NCBI GenBank assembly: GCA_016793445.1 | Contig: JAEUME010000002.1 | Coordinates: 535,587 to 599,586, forward strand | Length of the DNA stretch: 64,000 nt | From: Hyphomicrobium sp. | GTDB lineage: Bacteria > Pseudomonadota > Alphaproteobacteria > Rhizobiales > Hyphomicrobiaceae | Direction: 5' to 3' | Shown here: positions 10,919 to 18,575 of the stretch, piece by piece | Layout of the letters: each line of letters starts with the position of its first letter | Numbering within the stretch: the first letter of the stretch is position 1 | Translations under genes and position numbers: made by a program | Notes under the pieces: generated by a model | Databases searched by the model: none | Told to the model about the DNA's origin: nothing | What the model saw: only the letters and a program-made list of their open reading frames with translations

Positions 10919-10956
10919 CACAAACCCGCAAGACGGCCTTCGCCGGACGCGCACCG
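10919..10956 (+). repeat. 38-base direct repeat, copy 1
   Basis: The 38 bases beginning CACAAACCCGCAAGACGG recur exactly at 11074-11111, 155 bases downstream. The copies sit just outside the IS66 genes. Origin is unclear: they may be duplicated flanking sequence. Confidence 0.75.
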
Positions 10957-11073
10957 CGCGTCGGCCTTCGTGTCAAACGTATGCTCAAGCGTATGGTCAA
11001 AACGATCGCTCATGGCCTGGCATCAAGCCACGACCGGAGCCCTACCGGAATGTGGGAGCCGAGCACCGCTTAC

Positions 11074-11111
11074 CACAAACCCGCAAGACGGCCTTCGCCG
11101 GACGCGCACCG
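11074..11111 (+). repeat. 38-base direct repeat, copy 2
   Basis: Exact second copy of 10919-10956. Sequences before and after the two copies differ (CT versus TAC upstream; CGCGTCGG versus TCGTACTA downstream). Confidence 0.75.
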
Positions 11112-11452
11112 TCGTACTACCGCGCCACCATTGAGACCGAAGCCCCAGGCAGATACGTCGCCGCAACGATCTCCCGCTTCAGTGCCTCCGGCCAGCGCTT
11201 GTTGCCACGACGCTCATCGCCACTTGTGTCCACATCCGACATCGTGGGCACATCCTCGCCTCACATTCAGCCAACGCGCCAGAAAGACTCGATCATGGGA
11301 TGCGACCAGACAAGGCGGTCGCGATGATCGGCGCCACCGCGATGCTGCTCGGATTGTTCAAGATTTTCTCCTGACCTGACGACTGATGCAGCGTTTGGGT
11401 TTTTCCCGCAGCCGGGGAAAACCTCACGACCTGCTGCCAGCAATCATGCAAT

Positions 11453-12079
11453 CTATGGACTGGTGGTCTGTCTACCACCGCCGTTTATCACCTCGACGCG
11501 TCTGTTTTCGGCATTGTTAGGCTGAGACTGGTTCTTCAGCTTGTCGTACGAATACCCGACGGAATACAGGTTCTGGGGATCAAGCCCGTAGTTTTCAGAC
11601 AGGTATTTTGCAACGGCTTCGGCGCGTCGCTGCGACAGATCTTTGTTATACGACCAGGAACCGGTTCTGTCCGTGTGGCCGGCAATTATAATCCGGTTTC
11701 CTTTTAGATCCGCGCGCGCCAGGGCTTGACCCAGAGCGTCAAGTATCGGCTTGGCTTCCTGGGTAATTGCCGAGGAGTTGAGTTCGAAAGTGACTTCGAA
11801 GTCCCGCTGGGGAAGCTCTCTGGTGGCGGCGTAAAGCTCGTCCTGTTCCTGTAAATTGAGGCCCCGCTTTTGCCGGCCGGTAAAAACCTTATCGATTACG
11901 TCAGCCGACTCTGGCCGGACCTGTGGCATTCCGCGCCGGACGCGACCTCGTGACAGAAGATCCCTTTCGATCCCATCGACAAGCGCGCTGTCTTCTGCAG
12001 CGGAGCCCGTTAAATCTAATGCCAGAGACACTACAGAGGCAATTGCGAGTAGCAGGGTGCGGGCGCGTAAGACTATCAT
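11453..12079 (-). CDS. OmpA-family peptidoglycan-binding protein
   Basis: 208 residues from ATG 12079 (GAGGA 7 bases upstream); a longer frame to 12229 runs into an IS110 remnant and is rejected. A hydrophobic signal sequence (about 5-25) precedes a ~70-residue linker and a C-terminal OmpA-like domain: FELNSSAITQEAKPILDALG, then IIIAGHTDRTGS with the conserved Asp, LSQRRAEAVAKYL with the conserved Arg, and NAENRRVEVI. Such domains anchor periplasmic or outer membrane proteins to peptidoglycan. No beta-barrel is visible, so it is probably periplasmic. It is the first of a run of mostly secreted products reaching 24.9 kb. Confidence 0.87.
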   Translation of the reverse strand: MIVLRARTLLLAIASVVSLALDLTGSAAEDSALVDGIERDLLSRGRVRRGMPQVRPESADVIDKVFTGRQKRGLNLQEQDELYAATRELPQRDFEVTFELNSSAITQEAKPILDALGQALARADLKGNRIIIAGHTDRTGSWSYNKDLSQRRAEAVAKYLSENYGLDPQNLYSVGYSYDKLKNQSQPNNAENRRVEVINGGGRQTTSP

Positions 12080-12117
12080 AGATATTTCCTCAACCCGATT
12101 AATAGCGTGTATTGAAT

Positions 12118-12180
12118 TAGCGTGGCCACCGCGATCGTCTTCTTGTGGACGTCCAGCCCCACGAAAATGATAGTCTCCAT
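12118..12180 (-). pseudogene. IS110-type transposase 5' remnant
   Basis: On the minus strand, ATG at 12180 opens a frame reading ETIIFVGLDVHKKTIAVAT, which matches the extreme N-terminus of IS110-family transposases. It loses similarity after about 20 codons and runs into the start of the OmpA-like gene. Only this fragment is present, so an IS110 element was probably deleted here. Confidence 0.65.
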
Positions 12181-12373
12181 CCTGATCCGCTCCCCGTGTC
12201 TGGGGATAGGCCTCGCTCACGCGAAGCAAACCCCGTTGCGCTTACGCGCCTTAGTCGACACGTCGAGGCGGGTCACCGATTCGCTGACCCGTGTCCCCAG
12301 CGGACATACGGTCTAGTTCGCTGACGTGACCCTGCAGATTAGCGTAAGATCGTCGGACAGTTCAGATACAACC

Positions 12374-14626
12374 TTACTGCATGATAATAGCCTTGGGCGT
12401 TAGCTTGTGTTCTTTAGGCATCGCTGGGTCTGCTGATAGGTCTGGCTCTCGGCCGCTCACCTCACCGCTGGGTGGGGCCAAGTCGAGGTCCTTCGGACAG
12501 TCGGCGTCTTTTGCGCAAGCATCTCTCCAGCCGGTAGCGATCGCCTCAAGTCGATCCGACTTTGACGGATGTGTCGTAGATCCCGCTTGTCCGAGCGTTG
12601 AGATTACTGCTTGTGCTCCGTTGAGAGGCGCGCCCAGTCGTTGAAGAATAAATCCTGAGAAACGATCGGCCTCAAGTTCGAGTTGAGGTTGACTGCCGGA
12701 AATCTGCAGCGTGTGTCCATTCAAATGATGACCAATTTCATGGGCCAACACGCTGAGAGCCGCCCAGTTGCTTTGCATGCGTCTGTTTAGGTCGTCGAGA
12801 AACGTGGCATTGTACAAAATCTTCCGCTTGTTCCCGACTATGAGCGCCGCTGCGTTTGGTACAGTGGCTGCTTCAACCGTGAAATTCTGCGCCAATCCGG
12901 ATGCCGAAACGATTTTCTGGATCATGTCTAGCGCGCCTTTGTCGGCTGAATTCGTTTCAATAGATTGAGGAATAGAATCGCCCAGATAGCTGCAAATTGC
13001 GCCGGTCTGGTTCACGGTCGCGGCAGGCTGCGATGCGCTTGGAAGGTGCAAACCAACCTGTAAGAACGCTTTTTGTATTGCCGCTGTGTCGTAACCTAAT
13101 GCGTTCGCCGATTGAACCACGCCGTCCGCTGCCGTATCGAAATTTGCGTCAGCAGACCAAAAATTCTCGTTGGCGCGTAGGAAAACCTCGAACGCCTTTC
13201 GTACGGACCAGCCCTCTGACTTGGATAGAATGCAGAATGCCTTGTTAAACACACCGCTTGAATAGTGGACATCCATCCCTGGCTTATAATCACTCGCCCG
13301 AGATATAGATTTCCCGTCCTTCTCTGGGGAACACATAATCCTTAAACTGGCGTCTTTCCCCTTCATGACGTTGCGTCCGATAGCAAACTCCGGATCTGTC
13401 AATTTTAGCCCGTACTTTTCTCTGGCAAAGGTGACGGCGGCTGTGCCGGCCATGTCAGAAAATGCCTCGTTGATGGCGCCAGATTGACCGGCATAAATCA
13501 GGTGGGAATTCTGCTCGGTAAAGCCGTGTGCTATTTCGTGACTGACTACATCGAGAGACGTAAGCGGATAAAACGCTCTGCCCCCATCGCCAAGCGTGAT
13601 TGTCGCGCCATCCCAGAAGGCATTTTCCATCTTCTCGCCGAAGTGCACACGAACAGGGAGTTTCAACGTCTTGAGCGGGGCCGCACCCAGCCAAGAGGAG
13701 TACATTTCAAATGTCGTTTGAACAGCAAACGCTGCGTCATTGAGAGGTGAATAGGCCCCATTTACCTGTCTGCCCTGGCTTTGAGGACAGCGGAATGTAT
13801 AGGGTTTGTTTTCAGTTACACCGCCCCCCATGTCGATGACGACGGCGTGCCCGTTCTCGAATGAGCAAAGAGAACCACTCTCCGAAATGTCAAGCGCAGG
13901 CCATCCCTTCTGGCCGTACACGATCTTCCCGGATTTTTCATTACCACCAGGTCCAGTGCCATTTGCTGCGTTGACTACACCGTTCCATATCTTTGCGGCC
14001 GTACCACGCTGAGCATCTATAATCACGAACGGTCGCACCATGCCTTCCGGTCGCGATGGAGCCTTTGCTTGAAACACGACCCTATATGCAATGACGCTCT
14101 CGCCGCTGTCGTAGATGAAAATTACCTTCTCTTTCTCGACGTTGGTAATCTCACTCAGATCAGACGCGTGCGGCAGCGCTTTCGCGGCCTCGATTGCTTT
14201 AGCAACGGCTTCCTCGGCAGTTAGCGATTTGGCGTCTAGGAAGTTGGTCGGTAAGCCGTAGGCAGCCATGCCACTGATGCCCCGGATCGAACCATCGGGA
14301 GCGCGTACTATCGATATTTTCTTTCCCCAGATCGGCAGGCTCTGGAAAGTTTGTCGCACATTCAGGACTCTATTTCCGCTGGGAAGTGAGGTGGTTTTTT
14401 CGAGCTCAAGGCTGGACTCTGAGTCGAATGCCAAGCCTTGACCAACAGTTTTGAGGAACTCCTCGTCTGACGCAGCTTGAAATCCGAGGCTATGCGTCTG
14501 CAATTTGTTGAGGAGATTCGGATCCCGGCTTAATTCCTTAAGTTCTGCGGCATTGGCCCAAGAACTCAGGCAAAGCGTGATGGCGAGTACGAGTCTAGCG
14601 ATCGTTTGGTGCATGATGGTATCCAC
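12374..14626 (-). CDS. Secreted M4 (thermolysin-like) plus M48-like double metallopeptidase
   Basis: 750 residues from GTG 14626; ATG 14614 is an equally good start (746 residues). A signal peptide (about 5-26, ending ANA-A) is followed by an FTP/PepSY-like propeptide region (about 30-200). Then comes an M4 catalytic domain with VVSHEIAHGFTEQNS (zinc HExxH near 365) and the downstream glutamate motif GAINEAFSDMAG. The last ~200 residues hold a second metallopeptidase signature, VLAHEIGHHLNGH, followed by LELEADRFSGFIL, which is the HExxH...ExxxD pattern of M48-type peptidases. Both zinc sites look complete. The protein should be exported and act on proteins in the periplasm or outside. A tandem M4-M48 arrangement is unusual. 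It lies in line with the tyrosinase-like gene, 46 bases apart. Confidence 0.85.
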   Translation of the reverse strand: MDTIMHQTIARLVLAITLCLSSWANAAELKELSRDPNLLNKLQTHSLGFQAASDEEFLKTVGQGLAFDSESSLELEKTTSLPSGNRVLNVRQTFQSLPIWGKKISIVRAPDGSIRGISGMAAYGLPTNFLDAKSLTAEEAVAKAIEAAKALPHASDLSEITNVEKEKVIFIYDSGESVIAYRVVFQAKAPSRPEGMVRPFVIIDAQRGTAAKIWNGVVNAANGTGPGGNEKSGKIVYGQKGWPALDISESGSLCSFENGHAVVIDMGGGVTENKPYTFRCPQSQGRQVNGAYSPLNDAAFAVQTTFEMYSSWLGAAPLKTLKLPVRVHFGEKMENAFWDGATITLGDGGRAFYPLTSLDVVSHEIAHGFTEQNSHLIYAGQSGAINEAFSDMAGTAAVTFAREKYGLKLTDPEFAIGRNVMKGKDASLRIMCSPEKDGKSISRASDYKPGMDVHYSSGVFNKAFCILSKSEGWSVRKAFEVFLRANENFWSADANFDTAADGVVQSANALGYDTAAIQKAFLQVGLHLPSASQPAATVNQTGAICSYLGDSIPQSIETNSADKGALDMIQKIVSASGLAQNFTVEAATVPNAAALIVGNKRKILYNATFLDDLNRRMQSNWAALSVLAHEIGHHLNGHTLQISGSQPQLELEADRFSGFILQRLGAPLNGAQAVISTLGQAGSTTHPSKSDRLEAIATGWRDACAKDADCPKDLDLAPPSGEVSGREPDLSADPAMPKEHKLTPKAIIMQ

Positions 14627-14672
14627 GCTAAAAGCCAGTTAGTTGGTCAGACAGCGATAAACCGAAGTCGGC

Positions 14673-16220
14673 TTACTCCACCGTCATCAAGCGAACAGCT
14701 TCAATTGAAACCGGCGTCGTTATGTCCTCAGATCCTGGGTCAAGGACGAACGACATCCCCCGACTGAGAGTCGCACGAGGCGTGTCTGCAATGACGTGAT
14801 CTATCGGTATTCTCAGAATTGCCGCGTGGGATTTCGTCCTGTCGAGATGAGGGTCGTCGTGGTGGGCGTGTTCTTGGGCAAGCTTTAGGGTGAATGTATT
14901 CAGTTCCGTGATGAATACGCGCCGAAGCGCGCCATTCGAATCAGGGATCAATGCGGCCACCGTGAAGCTGCGACCGGTAAGGCTGTCGACGTCTATGCCG
15001 GAGATGACGAGTTCAACTTTCGGAAGAGAAGTTTTGTCGTCGGCAATTCTTGCGGCCGTATCCTGCGGCCACGCCAGATCAACTCGAACCGGAGCGCTGG
15101 CGACTCGCACGCTGGAGACGAGTGCTGGGTTCGAGGCGCTTGGAACAGATTCGTCGCGATTTGATTCCGCAGACAGCTTCTGAGGCTCCTTCTCGTCATC
15201 AAGTTCGTTTCCAATATGCGATAAGGCCGGATCTTCGCGCAGATCAAGATTGTCCTCTTCCGGAACGACTACATCATCTGCATTACGATCGCGGCCTTTG
15301 TCGGCAATCGAGATGGGAGGCGGCAGCACCCATGTTTCGTCCTCATAACGGTAGCCAAGTTGGCTCTGGGCGTCTCGAACGCCGGAGGCCAAAATCGACC
15401 AAGTCTTTTCGACATCGAACGAGAAGCTTTCCTTATCCCATGGGCCCCCAGCAGCAGGCAGGCCTTGGACACCGCGTTCGTTAATCCAGATGGACCATAG
15501 GCGATCCGCATTTGCGTGGTGGAGCAGGAAGATTGGGTCGCGAGCCGCAAGGGATGGGTCGCCCATATCTCCACCTACCAAGCCATGCACCCGGTTGTGT
15601 GGGTTGAGTTCAACTTCAAGCGAAAACCCTCTCGTCTTATTTTGTGACAGTAACATGCGCTGTTCGAATGCCGCCTTGAGTAAACTACCGCTGTCAATCT
15701 TCGTACTTTCCCGCTGATGCCAAAGCGAATTGATCTTGGCAGACCCTTCAGTGAAGATGGAAGGCAATGTTGGCTGCGTGTACCAATCCCAATACGGAAG
15801 GGAAAAGGCAACGCCTCCGGCGTCCTGGGCCGTTTGAACCAGAACCTTCTCGAAGAAGTACAGGTATGCGCGATGCCACGATAAGAAGTGTGCCGCGGGT
15901 CTGGCTGATGAGTGCCGGCACTGATTATAAATGCTCTGCAGAGACCGAGGTGGGGTTTGATCTGTTCCGTGAACGGCCGCCCAGTACGACCAGCCAAGTT
16001 TATCGTGCTGAGAGGCCTCTGAGCGGCGCTTCATGGCCGCGACGCCAGCACGAAGCGACGCAACCTTCTTTTCGTCTTTTGAGAACGACACCACGTCTTC
16101 CCGTACTCGAAGGGAAGATGGAGCCTGCGCCCGCGCCGTAGCAAAGATTTCTGGTAGCGTCGTGCACGCTATGCCCGTCGCGAGAATTTGGAACACAGAT
16201 CTGCGATTGACACTAGTCAT
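14673..16220 (-). CDS. Tat-exported tyrosinase-type copper protein
   Basis: 515 residues from ATG 16220 (the ORF extends to a TTG at 16235). The N-terminus has a twin-arginine signal, NRRSVFQILATGIA, suggesting folded export with copper loaded in the cytoplasm. The tyrosinase domain (about 60-290) shows the CuA region with HFLSWHRAYLYFFEKVL, then SLPYWDW, and the CuB region NPHNRVHGLVGGDM and DPIFLLHHANADRLWSIW. These histidine clusters are the type-3 dicopper ligands. The C-terminal ~200 residues are acidic then beta-rich, with an HAHHDD cluster near 450, and may be a shielding or polyphenol-oxidase-like C-terminal domain. The expected reaction is oxidation of phenols to quinones; the substrate is unknown. 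Confidence 0.88.
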   Translation of the reverse strand: MTSVNRRSVFQILATGIACTTLPEIFATARAQAPSSLRVREDVVSFSKDEKKVASLRAGVAAMKRRSEASQHDKLGWSYWAAVHGTDQTPPRSLQSIYNQCRHSSARPAAHFLSWHRAYLYFFEKVLVQTAQDAGGVAFSLPYWDWYTQPTLPSIFTEGSAKINSLWHQRESTKIDSGSLLKAAFEQRMLLSQNKTRGFSLEVELNPHNRVHGLVGGDMGDPSLAARDPIFLLHHANADRLWSIWINERGVQGLPAAGGPWDKESFSFDVEKTWSILASGVRDAQSQLGYRYEDETWVLPPPISIADKGRDRNADDVVVPEEDNLDLREDPALSHIGNELDDEKEPQKLSAESNRDESVPSASNPALVSSVRVASAPVRVDLAWPQDTAARIADDKTSLPKVELVISGIDVDSLTGRSFTVAALIPDSNGALRRVFITELNTFTLKLAQEHAHHDDPHLDRTKSHAAILRIPIDHVIADTPRATLSRGMSFVLDPGSEDITTPVSIEAVRLMTVE

Positions 16221-16261
16221 GACGACGCCACCCAACGTTTAAGTTTGCTGAATTGAGGCCA

Positions 16262-16462
16262 TCAGTAGCCGTATTTCGGCCGACGGCATTTGGAGTAAGT
16301 GTTTCTCCAGCGGCACCGGTCATAATTGCACTTGTAGACTTGCTTGATGCCGTTGCGGCACCGCGTGTCTCCGTCCTCATAGTGGGCAGCATTGGCACCG
16401 CCGCTAACCATAAGAACACTTCCGGCTATGCCGAGTGCTGCAATGAGTAGGGTAAATCGCAT
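16262..16462 (-). CDS. Small secreted cysteine-containing basic protein
   Basis: 66 residues from ATG 16462, chosen because GGGAGA lies 7 bases upstream of it and inside the longer frame that starts at 16477. A signal peptide (about 1-25, ending ANA-A) leads to a ~40-residue mature part with four cysteines in the pattern C-x8-C-x4-C-x8-C, rich in Arg and Tyr. This could be two disulphides in a secreted peptide. No family recognised. It lies just upstream of the tyrosinase gene on the same strand, 42 bases away. Confidence 0.65.
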   Translation of the reverse strand: MRFTLLIAALGIAGSVLMVSGGANAAHYEDGDTRCRNGIKQVYKCNYDRCRWRNTYSKCRRPKYGY

Positions 16463-16749
16463 GATAGTTTCTCCCATTTGCTGAACGATAAAAGCCTAGC
16501 AAGAAGTCGCGGAATCAGCAACGGCACTGCAACTCTTTGGAATTGCTGGTCACCAATTCAATTGGAGGCATCAATTGCGTTGTGCAAAGGATGGTGCTTG
16601 CTCGAACGCCTAACCGGTGTGTTATGCAGTTCAGACCGTCTCAAGCGTCGACGGTGGAGTACTCTGTAGCTAAATCCGTATTGTCATACTCCACACCGTT
16701 GACTATAATCAGCACAATTATTTTAGTCACAGCATGAAACCTGCTCAAC

Positions 16750-17028
16750 ATGCGCGATGGTGCGTCGGGACTGATTTTTCGGGCTTGCTGTATGGCCGCG
16801 ATTGTCCTCCACATCGCAGCAGTGCCTGCTCGCGCGGGACAGAATTTGAGCGCCGAGGGAGTTTGCTGGCCATCTCCATCCGCCGGCCCGTGCGAGTCTG
16901 AGCCTATCGATCGTGCAGCGCAGCAAGATCCTCAAGCCAAAGAAAAGGAAAAGGGTGCCCACAACCCACTGGCGCCAGCGGAGGCGCAGAAGGATCTCAT
17001 CGATATCATCAGACCTCCCAAGAATTGA
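16750..17028 (+). CDS. Small secreted hypothetical protein
   Basis: 92 residues. A hydrophobic N-terminal segment (about 7-29, ending ARA-G) looks like a signal peptide. The mature part is charged and Pro/Lys-rich with two cysteines and no recognisable domain. It starts a plus-strand run with the genes at 17039, 17784, 18154 and 18576, 10 bases from the next gene. It diverges from the tyrosinase group. Function unknown. Confidence 0.5.
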   Translation: MRDGASGLIFRACCMAAIVLHIAAVPARAGQNLSAEGVCWPSPSAGPCESEPIDRAAQQDPQAKEKEKGAHNPLAPAEAQKDLIDIIRPPKN

Positions 17029-17038
17029 GGCAGTCTAG

Positions 17039-17746
17039 ATGACCAGGGACGAGGACGAAGAGCGGGAGCTGCGCAAGGATATCGCGGCCCTGCAGGCATT
17101 TCGTGCTTCACGACTGAGGTTCACCAATCGGATAATTGAAATCAGTGCCGATAAGTCGGAGGGCGTTGCTTCCGTTTTGAGGTCGGACCCCTTCTACCAG
17201 CTTGCAGAGTTCTACTTTTTGCTTTCCGGCTTCAATATCGAGTCGACTGCCGAGTTTGCAGCCTACATCGAACGACACAACAGCTACCTCACTGGCCTTT
17301 TGAAAGATCCGGCAAAGATGCTCCGGATGGGCTTGAAGCAAGATAGGCTGCTTGCCGCGATACTGGACGGGGAAACGACGCCGCGCGTTTTGAGGCTGTG
17401 GTCAGAATCCAAAGGCACGTTGGATCAGTCGACCCTCGGTCGGCTGCTCGTGCCGGTAATGTCTGATGAAACCGCGCGAAAGGTTGTCATTGCGGCAACG
17501 AAAGCGGGATTTCTGACCCGCGAAGCATCGGTGTATCGCATGATGATGGTCGCTTCGACAGGCACACTGGAAACAATATACGGACAGTGCTTGCGTGAAT
17601 TTCGGAGCGCAATTGCCAACTTCGCAGATCCTGAGACGAATCTCTCGCAATCCCTGTCGTCGAATAGTCGCCCGCCAATCGATTTGGAAGCCAACAAAGT
17701 CGATGGGCGTCACCGGACTGGACGACGGCGATCAACCGCCCGATAA
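17039..17746 (+). CDS. Hypothetical cytoplasmic helical protein
   Basis: 235 residues, no signal peptide. It is predicted helical: a charged N-terminus with DEDEERELRKDIAALQAFR, a middle FYQLAEFYFLLSGFNIESTAEFAAYI, and LLVPVMSDETARKVVIAATKAGF, which looks like a small winged-helix or regulatory segment. The tail is basic. The ATG follows a weak purine stretch 10 bases after the previous gene's stop, so the two are probably co-transcribed. The only non-secreted product of the run; a regulator of the cluster is one possibility, but no family was recognised. Confidence 0.6.
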   Translation: MTRDEDEERELRKDIAALQAFRASRLRFTNRIIEISADKSEGVASVLRSDPFYQLAEFYFLLSGFNIESTAEFAAYIERHNSYLTGLLKDPAKMLRMGLKQDRLLAAILDGETTPRVLRLWSESKGTLDQSTLGRLLVPVMSDETARKVVIAATKAGFLTREASVYRMMMVASTGTLETIYGQCLREFRSAIANFADPETNLSQSLSSNSRPPIDLEANKVDGRHRTGRRRSTAR

Positions 17747-17783
17747 GCTATCAACAACCACAGCGGATACTTGGAGTAAGAAA

Positions 17784-18128
17784 ATGCGAGCAAAAACTAC
17801 ACTTATCAGCCTCGGCCTTTTGGCCGTGTCAGCAGGAACGGCCGTCGCCGAGAACCCGATGAACGGAACGTGGGTCATTGGCGACGGTACGGGAAAACTC
17901 ACTATTCACGGTTCGAGATGGAACCACGATAAATTCGGCGCTGGAACAATCCAAAAGGGAACTGGCTCAGCACATTATGAAGTCTTTTACAATAAACACC
18001 AGGGCGTTCGATGCGCCTACAGAATAACGACAATTGCCGACGGCGCAATTCTCGTGCTGGAAGCAGCCGACGAAACGCAGTCAGCCGACTATTGCCCTCA
18101 GGGCAAGCTGTCCCGTGCAGATAAGTAA
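17784..18128 (+). CDS. Secreted protein with a small shared beta domain (1 of 3)
   Basis: 114 residues from ATG 17784 (GGAG 7 bases upstream; longer frames start inside the previous gene). A signal peptide (about 1-23, ending AVA-E) precedes a ~90-residue domain of pattern GTW, LTI, a Y-x-V-x-Y strand, CAYRI and C-x-x-G-K-L. The same pattern recurs in the next gene (18154) and in the N-terminal part of the third (18576), so the three look like tandem paralogues. I cannot assign the domain to a named family; a small beta-barrel with one disulphide is a guess from the strand pattern and the paired cysteines. Confidence 0.7.
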   Translation: MRAKTTLISLGLLAVSAGTAVAENPMNGTWVIGDGTGKLTIHGSRWNHDKFGAGTIQKGTGSAHYEVFYNKHQGVRCAYRITTIADGAILVLEAADETQSADYCPQGKLSRADK

Positions 18129-18153
18129 ACAGACAAAGTTCAGGAGACCACCG

Positions 18154-18549
18154 ATGAAGTCGAAATTCCTTTCCATTATGGGTGCAGCTACCTTGCTTTC
18201 TACGGGTGTAGCACTTGCTGAGCCGCCGATGTCCGACCGGGCTGTGAAGCAGCTCGAGGGAATCTGGATCACGACGGATGGCAGCCGCACTATCGAATTC
18301 GAGATAAAGAACAACCATGCTCTGTTCTCGGATACCGTTCGCCCAGGCATCACCGTGACCGGCGGATATGGCCAGGGTGAACGCGGCGCTGCCTACCAAC
18401 TCGACTATCCCGAGAAACTGAGCTGTTCCTACAATATTGCCTTTCCAAGCCAGGAGAAGGGCAATGAGATGATCATGACGCTCGTCGCGGCAGTGCCAAA
18501 AGAGCAGGCGCATCGCTGCATCATCGGAACGCTCAAGCGCTCGCGATAG
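18154..18549 (+). CDS. Secreted protein with a small shared beta domain (2 of 3)
   Basis: 131 residues from ATG 18154, with AGGAG 8 bases upstream. A signal peptide (about 1-22, ending ALA-E) precedes the shared domain: GIWITTDG, IEFEIKNNHALF, YQLDYPEKLSCSYNI and RCIIGTLKR. The two conserved cysteines correspond to those in the neighbours. It is 25 bases from the previous stop and 26 from the next start. Function unknown; presumably periplasmic. Confidence 0.7.
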   Translation: MKSKFLSIMGAATLLSTGVALAEPPMSDRAVKQLEGIWITTDGSRTIEFEIKNNHALFSDTVRPGITVTGGYGQGERGAAYQLDYPEKLSCSYNIAFPSQEKGNEMIMTLVAAVPKEQAHRCIIGTLKRSR

Positions 18550-18575
18550 AACTCTATCACGTAGGAAGGCCGGTC

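Larger units (their letters stand above)
10905..11452. other. 550-base non-coding stretch with a direct repeat
   Basis: No supported gene. It starts with an imperfect palindrome (CCCTGTTG near 10881 and CAACAGG near 10902; GACATAGG near 10861 and CCTATGTC near 10910) around the tnpA start, then carries a 38-base sequence twice (10919-10956 and 11074-11111). The right end of IS66 should fall here, but its terminal repeat was not identified. Confidence 0.4.
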
